Below are positions 9,075-17,673 of a stretch of 64,000 nucleotides of DNA, in pieces. The translations under genes were made by a program, and so were the position numbers. The notes below the pieces were generated by a model. That model did no database searches, had not been told where the DNA came from, and saw nothing but the letters and a program-made list of their open reading frames with translations. Source of the stretch: Longimicrobiales bacterium (GTDB taxonomy: Bacteria > Gemmatimonadota > Gemmatimonadetes > Longimicrobiales > Gaopeijiaceae); contig JAQWPM010000007.1 in assembly GCA_029245345.1 (NCBI GenBank), positions 1 through 64,000 of the forward strand. Reading direction: 5' to 3'. Numbering within the stretch: position 1 is the stretch's first letter; every line of letters starts with the position of its first letter.

Positions 9075-10127
9075 TCAGTCGGTCGGGTGCAGAACGACCT
9101 TGGTCCAGCCCGATTCTCGGGCCGCGAAGCTCCGGTACGCGTCAATGCCGTCCGAGAGCGGCAACCGGTGCGAGATGAGCGTACCGATCAAAGCCTCATC
9201 CCGTACGGCCAACGCAAGCGAGGCCGGCATATAGTGACGCGCCGGGCATCGCCCACCGGAGTAGGTCAGGTTGCGATCATAGATCTCGCCGGGTGAGAGC
9301 GCGAGGTGGGGCTCAGCGTGAACTCCAACCGCTGCCAGAGTTCCTCCCAGGCGAAGGAGGTCAGCCGCAGCCCGCGTGGCCTCAGGTGAGCCTACGGCTT
9401 CGATCGCCGAGTCTGCGCCCCGGCCGTCGGTGAATCCTCTCACAATTTCAGATGGGTCCTCTTCGGCGAAGTTTGCCGGCTGGGCGCCAAACGCCTCTGC
9501 GACTGCGAGACGACTCGGCACGTTGTCCACGGCGATGACGCACGCGGCTCCTCGCTCGAAAGCGGCCCGGATCCCGAGCAACCCGACCGGCCCGCACCCG
9601 ACAACGACCACGGTGTCTCCGCTTCCCACACGAGCCAATTCCGCACCGAACGTGGCAGTCGAGAGAATATCCCCAGCCAGCAGTGCGACGGCCTCGTCTA
9701 GGCCCTCGGGGACCCGCACAAGGGTCCCGTCTGCTATCGGCACGCGGACGTAGTCGGCCTGGCAGCCGTGGAGGCCCACTCCGTCCTGAACCCAACCGAA
9801 TAGCTGGCTGCGTTCACACCGAGCGGTCAGTCCAGCTCGGCAATAGAAACAGGCGCCACAACTCGTGGTGAAGGGTGCGACCACTCGATCCCCAACTACA
9901 AAGTCTGTGACCTCACCGCCGACTTCTAGGACTTCACCCACCATCTCGTGGCCCATGACGGTGCCCACGTCTAATCCTGTCTCGCGACCGAAGTACGGAT
10001 GGAGGTCTGACCCGCACAAACCGGCCGCTGTCACACGCACAATCACATCTGTGGCTTCTTCGATGCTCGGTTCGGCTACGTCTTCGTAGGCGAGTGTCTC
10101 GACGCCCTGGAACGTTATGGCTTTCAT
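9075..10127 (-). CDS. zinc-dependent alcohol dehydrogenase (MDR superfamily)
   Basis: About 350 residues. The catalytic zinc site has Cys in AAGLCGSDLHP and the GHE motif (MGHEMVGEV). A structural zinc lobe has clustered Cys (SCGACFYCRAGLTARC). The Rossmann fold has GCGPVGLLGIRAAFERGA and an acidic residue at the strand end (VIAVDNVPSR), indicating NAD(H) preference. It oxidises alcohols or polyols in the cytoplasm; the substrate is unknown, and formaldehyde- or sorbitol-dehydrogenase-like members look most similar. The ATG at 10127 begins the conserved MKAITFQG; the 32 residues upstream in the open frame are not family-like. Divergent from phoD. Confidence 0.9.
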   Translation of the reverse strand: MKAITFQGVETLAYEDVAEPSIEEATDVIVRVTAAGLCGSDLHPYFGRETGLDVGTVMGHEMVGEVLEVGGEVTDFVVGDRVVAPFTTSCGACFYCRAGLTARCERSQLFGWVQDGVGLHGCQADYVRVPIADGTLVRVPEGLDEAVALLAGDILSTATFGAELARVGSGDTVVVVGCGPVGLLGIRAAFERGAACVIAVDNVPSRLAVAEAFGAQPANFAEEDPSEIVRGFTDGRGADSAIEAVGSPEATRAAADLLRLGGTLAAVGVHAEPHLALSPGEIYDRNLTYSGGRCPARHYMPASLALAVRDEALIGTLISHRLPLSDGIDAYRSFAARESGWTKVVLHPTD

Positions 10128-10184
10128 GCGCCGAACATGCAGCACACATATCATTGCGTCGACCCCGAAACGACGGAGCTGGAA

Positions 10185-11771
10185 ATGAAGACCACCGATC
10201 TTCAGTGGTACGACCTCTTTCACCTAAACGGCACGCGCCGCGACTTCCTGCGTTTGAGCAGTAGTGTGGCGGCGTTACTAGCTACGGGGTGTTACAGGGG
10301 AGGCGACCAGTGGGGCCTTGAGAGCGTGTCCTCGTACCCGTTTACGCTCGGGGTCGCCTCGGGAGATCCAGCGCCCGACGGAATGGTCTTATGGACCCGT
10401 CTGGCCAGAGAGGCGCTCGAGGGAGTAGGAGCACTGGCCAACCCCGTACGCGCCTACTTCGAGATCGCTCATGACGAGGGGTTCACGCGGATGGCTCAGA
10501 CAGGGTCCACGCTCGCGACCCCCGAGTTGGGACACAGCGCGCACGCAGAGATCGTTGGTCTCGATCCGGACCGCTGGTACTTCTATCGATGGATGGTCGG
10601 TGGGGAGGTGAGCGCCGTTGGGCGGGCCAAGACAGCCCCCGCCGTCGGGGCGACGGTCGATGAGCTCCGTTTCGCTTTTGCCTCCTGCCAACACTACGAG
10701 GTGGGGTACTTCACCTCCCTCGAGCACCTCTCACGGGAGGACGTCGACTTCGCGGTGCACCTCGGTGACTATATCTACGAGTACGCGGAGCATGACGGGG
10801 ACACGGTTCGCCACCACGAGGGCCCTGAGATCGTCACGCTGGATCATTACAGGAATCGCTACACCCAATACAAATCGGACCCGGCGCTGCAGGCGGCCCA
10901 CGCCGCGATGCCCTGGATCATGACCTTTGACGACCACGAAGTGGACAACAACTGGGCGAGTGTCTTCGCACAGGACGATCAGAGTCCAGAACAACTCATG
11001 CTCCGGCGTGCTTCTGCTTTCCAGGCTTACTACGAGATGATGCCGCTTCGTACCTCGACGGTGCGCGACGGCCCGAATATGCAGGTCTTTCGCCGCCTGA
11101 ACTTCGGCAACCTCATACAGATGAATGTGCTCGACACGCGTCAGTACCGGAGCGATCAGCCGTGCTCGGACGGGCGGGTGCCTACCTGTGCGGAACACAT
11201 CTCGCCGGAGCAGTCCATTCTGGGTGCCGCGCAGCGTGACTGGCTGTTCGAAGGCCTCGCCGTCTCAGGCGCCGGTTGGAATGTGATGGCGCAACAGGTG
11301 ATGGTGGCTCGCTTACGTGGCGAGTCCGACGAAGGCGACGATACCTGGGCCATGGACAAGTGGGACGGATATCCAATGGAACGCAGAGCCTTCCTGGACC
11401 ACCTCGAGTCGACAGAGGTCAACAATCCGGTGGTGCTGACCGGAGACATTCACTCGAATTGGGTCGCAGACCTCCACACCGACTTCGACGACCTATCGTC
11501 CCCTGTGGTGGGGACGGAATTCGTCGGGACGTCGCTCTCTTCCGGTGGGGACGGAGCAGACATGACAAACGGCGGGCGGGCGTCGTTGAGCCACAACCCA
11601 CACATCAAGTTCTACAATGGACAGCGCGGCTACGTGACCGCGACCGTCACCCCGGACACATGGACCAGTGAATACAAAGTGGTCGACAAGGTCTCAGAAC
11701 CGGGTGGGTCGTTGTCGACGCGCGCGACCTTCGTGGTCGAGTCAGGGAGTCCGGGAGCGCAGGAAGACTGA
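10185..11771 (+). CDS. phoD: PhoD-like alkaline phosphatase/phosphodiesterase, Tat-exported
   Basis: 528 residues from the ATG at 10185, with GGAG 7 nt upstream. The twin-arginine signal GTRRDFLRLS is followed by a hydrophobic stretch and a lipobox-like ATGC, so export is by Tat, possibly with a lipid anchor. The PhoD N-terminal domain has FTLGVASGDP and MVLWTRLA. The metallophosphatase domain has FASCQHYE, VHLGDYIYE, MTFDDHEVDNNW and LTGDIHSNWVADL, the metal-binding Asp, Asn and His sets of the family. It releases phosphate from phosphomono- or diesters outside the cytoplasm and is usually part of phosphate acquisition. No pho box was recognised in the short gap shared with the divergent dehydrogenase. 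Confidence 0.92.
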   Translation: MKTTDLQWYDLFHLNGTRRDFLRLSSSVAALLATGCYRGGDQWGLESVSSYPFTLGVASGDPAPDGMVLWTRLAREALEGVGALANPVRAYFEIAHDEGFTRMAQTGSTLATPELGHSAHAEIVGLDPDRWYFYRWMVGGEVSAVGRAKTAPAVGATVDELRFAFASCQHYEVGYFTSLEHLSREDVDFAVHLGDYIYEYAEHDGDTVRHHEGPEIVTLDHYRNRYTQYKSDPALQAAHAAMPWIMTFDDHEVDNNWASVFAQDDQSPEQLMLRRASAFQAYYEMMPLRTSTVRDGPNMQVFRRLNFGNLIQMNVLDTRQYRSDQPCSDGRVPTCAEHISPEQSILGAAQRDWLFEGLAVSGAGWNVMAQQVMVARLRGESDEGDDTWAMDKWDGYPMERRAFLDHLESTEVNNPVVLTGDIHSNWVADLHTDFDDLSSPVVGTEFVGTSLSSGGDGADMTNGGRASLSHNPHIKFYNGQRGYVTATVTPDTWTSEYKVVDKVSEPGGSLSTRATFVVESGSPGAQED

Positions 11772-11777
11772 CGCGTC

Positions 11778-11900
11778 CTATCCGACGAGATCCAGCGTCG
11801 TAAGGGCCAGGACCTGGGCACTCGCGACTAGATCATGGATGGCACATGACTCGTCAGGCTGATGCACCTCATCGAGGGTCCCAGCCCTGCCACCACATGG
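11778..11900 (-). pseudogene. possible remnant of an M20-peptidase C-terminus
   Basis: On the minus strand the last 35 or so codons before a TAG at 11778-11780 read GTLDEVHQPDES...DLVASAQVLALTTLDLVG. This resembles the end of M20-type zinc carboxypeptidases, with a 'HxPDE' segment followed by a terminal helix. The frame upstream becomes Arg/Pro/Cys-rich and no longer protein-like, so only the tail survives. The match is short and made by eye. The rest of 11900-12063 shows no gene. Confidence 0.35.
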
Positions 11901-12063
11901 GGACGGACACTGTGCTGGGGCGCTCAACCTATCGCGGGTCGTTGCCCGGCAAAGCCTGCGCCTCCTTGCCGGTTTCGACCCACCGTCGGACATTGGCCGA
12001 ACGAATTAGGGAGGCGGCCCGGGATACGTCGGCCCGCCGATCACTTTCAGCAGGAGCACCACT

Positions 12064-12753
12064 TTGAGGAAGGCGATCGCAGTACTCGCTGCTTTGGCAT
12101 TCGCGGGCGCAGCACCGGTTTCGGCTCAAGACGCGGATATGAGTTTCTTCGTCACCAGTGCAGGCCCTGGTGACGGAGCCAACCTAGATGGCCTAGCGGG
12201 TGCGGATCAGCACTGCGAGGACCTCGCGTACGCAGCCGGCTTCGGAGACCTGAGGTGGCGCGCATACCTCAGTGCGCTCGAGAGCAACGGCACCATGGCG
12301 GTGAATGCCCGAGATCGGATCGGGTCAGGACCGTGGTACAACTTCAGCGGCGACATGATCGCTCGCGACGTCACGGATCTGCACTCCGACGACGCCAACC
12401 TCACGAAGGAGTCGATCCTCACGGAGAAGGGCTCCATCGTGAACGGGCGCGGTGACGATCCCAACATGCACGACCTCATGACCGGTTCGAATCTGGACGG
12501 CACGGCGTACGTCGGAGACGAGAGCTACACCGCCTGTGACAACTGGACGAGCAACGGCGCGGGTTCCACGCGAGTCGGTCATCACGACCGCCAAGGTGGC
12601 GGCGAGAACCCCACGTCCTGGAACTCCGCACACAACTCACGCGGCTGCTCCCAGACGGACTTACAAGGATCTGGCGGAAACGGATTCTTCTTCTGCTTCG
12701 CAACTGACGGAAACGGTGCGCCGCAACAGGCAGCACGTACGGAGAACGACTGA
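12064..12753 (+). CDS. secreted lectin-like (endostatin/C-type-lectin-fold) protein
   Basis: 229 residues with a Sec signal (cleavage about VSAQ-D). The mature domain has AGADQHCEDLAYAAG, then RWRAYLS, GPWYNFSG, CDNWTSNGAG and a final GNGFFFCFAT. The four Cys (HC, TAC, RGC, FFC) and the 'W-S-aromatic' spacing match bacterial lectin-like domains related to collagen-XVIII endostatin. The start is TTG at 12064 with AGGAG at 12055-12059. The stop TGA overlaps the ATG of the PQQ dehydrogenase by one base (12753), so the two are translationally coupled. This suggests the protein acts outside the cytoplasm together with that enzyme; the ligand is unknown. Confidence 0.75.
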   Translation: MRKAIAVLAALAFAGAAPVSAQDADMSFFVTSAGPGDGANLDGLAGADQHCEDLAYAAGFGDLRWRAYLSALESNGTMAVNARDRIGSGPWYNFSGDMIARDVTDLHSDDANLTKESILTEKGSIVNGRGDDPNMHDLMTGSNLDGTAYVGDESYTACDNWTSNGAGSTRVGHHDRQGGGENPTSWNSAHNSRGCSQTDLQGSGGNGFFFCFATDGNGAPQQAARTEND

Positions 12754-14711
12754 TGAAAAAGCTCTTCACGGCCCTCGCGGCCATCGCGATTTCCGCGAGC
12801 ATCGTTTCGGCGCAGGCCGTCGAGCGCGGCACACCCGTCGGTGAGTGGCGCTCTTGGGGCGCGGACACTCACACGACCCGGTATTCGCCACTCGACCAGA
12901 TCGACGCCAGCAATTTCGAAGACCTCGAGGTCGCGTGGATGTGGCGCGGCGACAACTACAGCCCGGGCGGTCCGGATCCCCTCCTCCGTTCGACGCCGAT
13001 CTACGTGAACGGCAAGCTGTACTCCGTCGCCGGTTCCAGGCGCACGGTGGTTTCCATCGACCCCGCCACGGGTGAGACGCTGTGGACCTTCCGCGAGCCT
13101 AATACGAAGCGGTGGGAAGACTCCATGCGGAAGAACTACGGCAAGGGCGTCGCATACGACATCGTTGACGGTCAGGAGCGGATCTACGTGATCACGCCGG
13201 GCTTCTTCCTGTGGGCCCTGGATGCGGAGACGGGATATCCCATTGAGGACTTCGGTGTTGGCGGAGAAGTGGACCTGCTCACCTACCTGGGTGACTGGGA
13301 GCATGACCACGACGAAGGACTCGATCATTCCATCGGGTACATCACGAACTCGACCCCGCCCATGATCATCAACGGTACGATCGTCGTCGGTAACTCTCAC
13401 GAGCAGGGCTACTACGAGTACATGCAGGAGAACGTCCCTGGGAACATCATGGGCTTCGACACGAAGACCGGTGCCCACAAATGGACGTTCAACGTCATCC
13501 CGCAGGAGGGTGAGTTCGGCAACGACACGTGGCTCAACGACGCGTGGCAGTGGACGGGTAACGTCTCCGCATGGGCACCGATGTCGGCCGACCCGGAGCT
13601 CGGGCTCGTGTACGTCTCGACCGACCCGCCCACCATCGACTACTACGGTGGGTTCCATCCAGGTGCGAATCTCTTCTCCACGACGATGCTCGCGCTCGAC
13701 GCCGAGACGGGAGAACGTCGCTGGCACTTCCAGACGGTCCATCACGACATCTGGAACTACGACAACCCCGCGCAGCCCGCGCTCATCGATGTCACGATCG
13801 ATGGACAGCCACGCAAGATCGTCGCGCAGACCACGAAGCAAAGCTTCGTTTATGTGCTCGACCGCGTGACGGGTGAGCCGATCTGGCCCATCGAGGAACG
13901 CGCGGTCCCGCAGACGGACGTACCTGGTGAATGGACGTCTCCGACCCAGCCGTTCCCGACGAAGCCTGCTGCGTACGAGATGCAGGGACTCACCGAGGAC
14001 ATGCTGATCGACTACACACCTGAACTCCGCGCCGAAGCACTCGAGATCACCTCGAAGTACCGACTCGGCCCGCTCTTTAATCCGCCTGCATTAGCCGATG
14101 CAAACGGTGTCGGGACGTCGATCCACTGCCCTGGCGCAAACGGTGGCACGAACATCCCTGGTGGCACCGTGGTCGACCCCGTTTCCGGAATTCTGTACAC
14201 GGCTTCGCAACGCGGCTGCAGCGCGCCGGTGCTCCGTCCGGGAACCGATGTGGACGACGACTCGAACGTCGACTGGGTAACCGTTGGCCCAGGTGGTATC
14301 AGGGGTCCGCAGGGGCTGCCCATCATGAAGCCGCCTTATGCGAGCATCACAGCCATCGACATGAATACCGGTGAGACCCTGTGGTCGATCCCGAACGGAT
14401 TCACGCCGGATCGCATCAAGGACCACCCAGCGCTGCAGGGAGTCGACATCCCAAACACGGGAAGCACGGGGCACGCGACGGCGATCGTGACGAAGACTCT
14501 CTTCCTGTATGGCGAGGGTCGCGGGCAGGCGCCGGTTATGCATGGTGTGGACAAGCTGACAGGCATGCACCTCGGCTCCGTTGAACTCCCGGCCCCGACG
14601 CTCACCGCACCGATGTCGTTCATGCACGAAGGTGTGCAGTACATCATTGTGTCGGTTGGTGGCGGTGGACTCCCGGGCTCGTACGCGGCGCTCCGGCTGC
14701 CCGCGAACTGA
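12753..14711 (+). CDS. PQQ-dependent dehydrogenase, periplasmic
   Basis: 652 residues with a Sec signal (cleavage about SAQA). The beta-propeller PQQ-dehydrogenase repeats are visible (GEWRSWGAD.., STPIYVNGKLYSVAGSRR, SIDPATGETLW, ALDAETGERRWHFQ, and TVHHDIWNYDNPAQP, a common glucose/alcohol-dehydrogenase segment). No haem motif (CxxCH) is present, so it is a quinoprotein without its own cytochrome and needs a partner electron acceptor. It oxidises a sugar or alcohol in the periplasm. Genes for PQQ synthesis are not in the window. It is coupled to the lectin-like gene upstream and followed 19 nt later by the P1 peptidase gene. Confidence 0.92.
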   Translation: MKKLFTALAAIAISASIVSAQAVERGTPVGEWRSWGADTHTTRYSPLDQIDASNFEDLEVAWMWRGDNYSPGGPDPLLRSTPIYVNGKLYSVAGSRRTVVSIDPATGETLWTFREPNTKRWEDSMRKNYGKGVAYDIVDGQERIYVITPGFFLWALDAETGYPIEDFGVGGEVDLLTYLGDWEHDHDEGLDHSIGYITNSTPPMIINGTIVVGNSHEQGYYEYMQENVPGNIMGFDTKTGAHKWTFNVIPQEGEFGNDTWLNDAWQWTGNVSAWAPMSADPELGLVYVSTDPPTIDYYGGFHPGANLFSTTMLALDAETGERRWHFQTVHHDIWNYDNPAQPALIDVTIDGQPRKIVAQTTKQSFVYVLDRVTGEPIWPIEERAVPQTDVPGEWTSPTQPFPTKPAAYEMQGLTEDMLIDYTPELRAEALEITSKYRLGPLFNPPALADANGVGTSIHCPGANGGTNIPGGTVVDPVSGILYTASQRGCSAPVLRPGTDVDDDSNVDWVTVGPGGIRGPQGLPIMKPPYASITAIDMNTGETLWSIPNGFTPDRIKDHPALQGVDIPNTGSTGHATAIVTKTLFLYGEGRGQAPVMHGVDKLTGMHLGSVELPAPTLTAPMSFMHEGVQYIIVSVGGGGLPGSYAALRLPAN

Positions 14712-14730
14712 TGAAGGGAAGGAGCCGCAC

Positions 14731-15819
14731 ATGAAGCGGATCAGAACATTGGCGATCGGGGCCCTCCTCGCGGGGGTCCCGATCGTCTTATCGGCATGTG
14801 CCATTCGAGCGCAGGAGGGACCCGGTATGGAAGCGTGGGGCATCACCGCGGTTCCAGGCATCGAGCTCGGACATCACACACTCACTGAGCGTCCCACCGG
14901 CTGCACGGTGATCCTCGCCCGCAGTGGAGCCGTGGGCGGCGTGGACGTGCGCGGGAGCGCGCCAGGATCACGTGAGATCGCACTTCTTGACCCTGTGAAC
15001 ATGGTCGACCAGGTACACGCAGTCGTGCTGTCGGGCGGGAGCGCATTCGGGTTGGACGCGGCATCTGGCGTCATGCAGTACCTAGAGGAGCGAGACATCG
15101 GGTGGCCGGTGGGGCGCGGGAAAGTCGTGCCAATCGTGGTCGCCGCGATCCTCTTCGACCTGGGACTCGAAGAAGGCGACCAGAAGGTGCGGCCCGGCCC
15201 AGAGTGTGGGTATCTGGCGGCTGAGGCGGCTTCGAGTGACTCGCCGGCTGAAGGCTCAGTAGGCGCTGGCACGGGCGCGACGGTCGGCAAGATGGGCGGA
15301 AGCGGTCGCTCCATGAAGGGTGGCTTCGGAACCGCCTCGATCACGCTGAACAACGGACTCGTGGTCGCGGCCGCAGTGGCCGTGAATGCAGTCGGTGACA
15401 TCATCGATCACGCCACGGGCGAGGTCATAGCTGGAGTGCGAACAGAAGACGGACGCGGATTGGCGGACGCTCGCCTGCTCCTGCGCAATTCAGGTGGCCC
15501 GGGCGAAGAGCCACAGGATGCGTTGGGCCAGAATACCACCATTGGGCTCGTCGCGACGAACGCCACGCTCACGAAGGCTCAGGCCACGAAGATGGCCCAA
15601 ATGGCTCAGGACGGGTTCGCACGGACGATCTATCCCGCCCACACGATGGGTGATGGTGACACCGTGTTCTCACTGGCGACCGGGACCATGGACGGACCTG
15701 CGAACGTCACGCTCATCGGTGCGTTAGCTGCCGATGTGATGGCCGAGGCGATCCTCAGGGCGGTACGCATGGCGAAAGGACTGCCCGGCATTCCTAGCGT
15801 GTCGGAATTGGGGCGCTAG
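14731..15819 (+). CDS. P1-family self-processing aminopeptidase (DmpA-like)
   Basis: 362 residues. A lipoprotein-type signal (VLSAC, Cys about 22) is followed by the P1 fold: GHHTLTERPTGCTVILA, then VVLSGGSAFGLDAASGV. In DmpA-type enzymes the precursor cuts itself before a Ser or Thr nucleophile. Here the likely cleavage is Asn268-Thr269 in GQNTTIGLVATNA, giving a Thr nucleophile. The enzyme hydrolyses N-terminal amino acids or beta-amino acid peptides. Start ATG at 14731 with GGAG 7 nt upstream; earlier open-frame codons overlap the dehydrogenase gene. An export signal is unusual for this mostly cytoplasmic family. It probably shares the operon with the PQQ dehydrogenase. Confidence 0.88.
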   Translation: MKRIRTLAIGALLAGVPIVLSACAIRAQEGPGMEAWGITAVPGIELGHHTLTERPTGCTVILARSGAVGGVDVRGSAPGSREIALLDPVNMVDQVHAVVLSGGSAFGLDAASGVMQYLEERDIGWPVGRGKVVPIVVAAILFDLGLEEGDQKVRPGPECGYLAAEAASSDSPAEGSVGAGTGATVGKMGGSGRSMKGGFGTASITLNNGLVVAAAVAVNAVGDIIDHATGEVIAGVRTEDGRGLADARLLLRNSGGPGEEPQDALGQNTTIGLVATNATLTKAQATKMAQMAQDGFARTIYPAHTMGDGDTVFSLATGTMDGPANVTLIGALAADVMAEAILRAVRMAKGLPGIPSVSELGR

Positions 15820-15909
15820 GCAAGGACCCCACGGCTCGTCTGGCGGTCCGGCCTTCACCCGAATACGCTGGCTCCTTGAATCACACCGCGCTCTTCCCCT
15901 GGATGCCCC

Positions 15910-17544
15910 ATGCGCAACGACACTATCGCTCGGCACCTCACCGTTCTCGCTGTGCTTCTCATAGCGATCTCTCTGGGATCGAGCGACGGGAATGCCCAGA
16001 CGCTCTCCGACGAAGCGCGCGAAGGTCCTTTCGACCGACTCGCGATCCTCAACGCGATGATCATCCCAGGGCACGGAGGCCCGGCCTACGGCCCTGCCGA
16101 CATCATCGTCGAGGGCGGGACGATCCATCAGATTGTTTCTCACAATGGGGTGACGGGCCGACCCGCAGACGCCGGAGACTACGGCGCTCAGCGTGTCATC
16201 GACGCGACCGGCATGTATGTCATGCCGGGGCTCATCGACCTACATGCGCACGTCCGCACCGAGCCGCTCCCGCTTCAGTACATCTACAACCTCAAGCTGG
16301 CGCACGGAGTCACGACGATCGTGAACGGTACTGGCCGTGGATGGGACGCCGCAGTCGAACAGCAGCGTTTGTCGGACGAGAACCGCATCACAGCCCCGCG
16401 CATGTATCCGATCGCCGAATGGGGTCCGCCGCGCGCGCGTGACCCCGGTCACGCACCGTCCGCCGACGTCATGGAGCCCTGGCACGATTCCGCGCGGGTC
16501 CCGGACCTCATCGACGAGGTCGTGGGCCCGGGGAAGGCACACGTGGTTCGCGTCGGGAGCCTGGCGTGGAACGACGAGCTCTTCCAGGCCGTCACACAGG
16601 CCGTCGACGAAGCGGGCGGGATCACGACCGTCCATCTCCCGCCCGAGGACCTCAACGTGGTAAACGCCGTGCGGGCCGCCGAGTTGGGCGTCACCATGAT
16701 CGAACACCACTACGGCTACGCGGAGGCTGCACTGGGTGAAGGGGCTCTTCCCGCGCTTCCGGTGGACTACAACTACAACGACGAAGCGCACCGCTTCAGG
16801 CAGGCCGGAGCGGTCTGGCAGGAGGCGGACGAGGACCTGCTCGAAGGCGAGGTCGTGGACCGGCTGGTTGCGTCGGGCGTGTCCCTCATCCCCACCATGA
16901 GTGCCTATGAGGTCAACCGGGACTTCAACCGCGCGGTGAGTCTCGGGTGGCATGAGAAGTACACCCACCGTGTACTCATCGACTGGTACTTCCCAAGCCC
17001 GGAGTTTCACGCGGCCCACCATTGGGATTGGACGTCCAAGGACGAACAGCGCTGGTCCGACACCTTCAGAAAGTGGCAGGGGCTCATTCAGGCGTTCAAC
17101 GACCGTGGTGGGAATCTCTCCTACGCCGTGGACGACCCGTACCTCTGGAACACGTCAGGCTTGGGCAACGTGCGCGAGCTCGAACTAATGCACGAAGGCG
17201 GACTCGAGCCGCTGGAGGTGATCCGCGCTGCCACCTACAACAGCGCCCTCACGCTCAAGCGGCCCGACCTCGGCTACATCCAGACCGGGTACACGGCTGA
17301 TCTCGCGATCGTGGACGGTAACCCGCTCGAGAACCTTCGGTACCTCTACAGCTTCGGTGCCCTAGACGTGGATGACGACGGCGTAATGGTCCGCCGAGGT
17401 GGCGTTCGCTGGACCGTCAAGGACGGAGTCGTCTTCGACAACGGGGTACTGATCCAGGAGGTGCTGCGGATGGTCGAGGAGTCTAAGGAAGGCTGGACGA
17501 GTCCCGTCGACGGGTTGTTCGAGCCGCTGATCGGGCGGGAGTAG
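15910..17544 (+). CDS. secreted amidohydrolase-family enzyme
   Basis: 544 residues with a Sec signal (cleavage about NAQT). The amidohydrolase pattern is VIDATGMYVMPGLIDLHAHVR with the HxH metal site, then conserved beta-strand ends (TTVHLPPED, TMIEHHYGYAEA, SLIPTMSAY). The C-terminal NPLENLRYLYSF and TADLAIVDGNP motifs belong to imidazolonepropionase/dihydroorotase-like members. It hydrolyses amide or ester bonds of a small substrate; prolidase-like or aryldialkylphosphatase-like members are common in peptide-degrading bacteria. The usual late catalytic Asp may be the one in SYAVDDPYLW. About 90 nt after the P1 peptidase gene. Confidence 0.85.
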   Translation: MRNDTIARHLTVLAVLLIAISLGSSDGNAQTLSDEAREGPFDRLAILNAMIIPGHGGPAYGPADIIVEGGTIHQIVSHNGVTGRPADAGDYGAQRVIDATGMYVMPGLIDLHAHVRTEPLPLQYIYNLKLAHGVTTIVNGTGRGWDAAVEQQRLSDENRITAPRMYPIAEWGPPRARDPGHAPSADVMEPWHDSARVPDLIDEVVGPGKAHVVRVGSLAWNDELFQAVTQAVDEAGGITTVHLPPEDLNVVNAVRAAELGVTMIEHHYGYAEAALGEGALPALPVDYNYNDEAHRFRQAGAVWQEADEDLLEGEVVDRLVASGVSLIPTMSAYEVNRDFNRAVSLGWHEKYTHRVLIDWYFPSPEFHAAHHWDWTSKDEQRWSDTFRKWQGLIQAFNDRGGNLSYAVDDPYLWNTSGLGNVRELELMHEGGLEPLEVIRAATYNSALTLKRPDLGYIQTGYTADLAIVDGNPLENLRYLYSFGALDVDDDGVMVRRGGVRWTVKDGVVFDNGVLIQEVLRMVEESKEGWTSPVDGLFEPLIGRE

Positions 17545-17673
17545 AGCTCGGGGCCGGATCGGCCCACTTCGCTGCCAACTGACTGTAGTTGCCTTCGGCG
17601 GGGCGGACCTAGTCAAAACCGCTGCCTCGTCCCATCGTAGGCCCTCTTCCCTGCCACCGAGCGCCGTCTCTCC

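Noticed and set aside
12582-13841. Long minus-strand frame of 419 codons opposite the PQQ dehydrogenase
   Set aside because: Its composition (Val/Arg/Asp-rich, no domains) is that of a mirror of a GC-rich gene; the plus-strand gene is certain.
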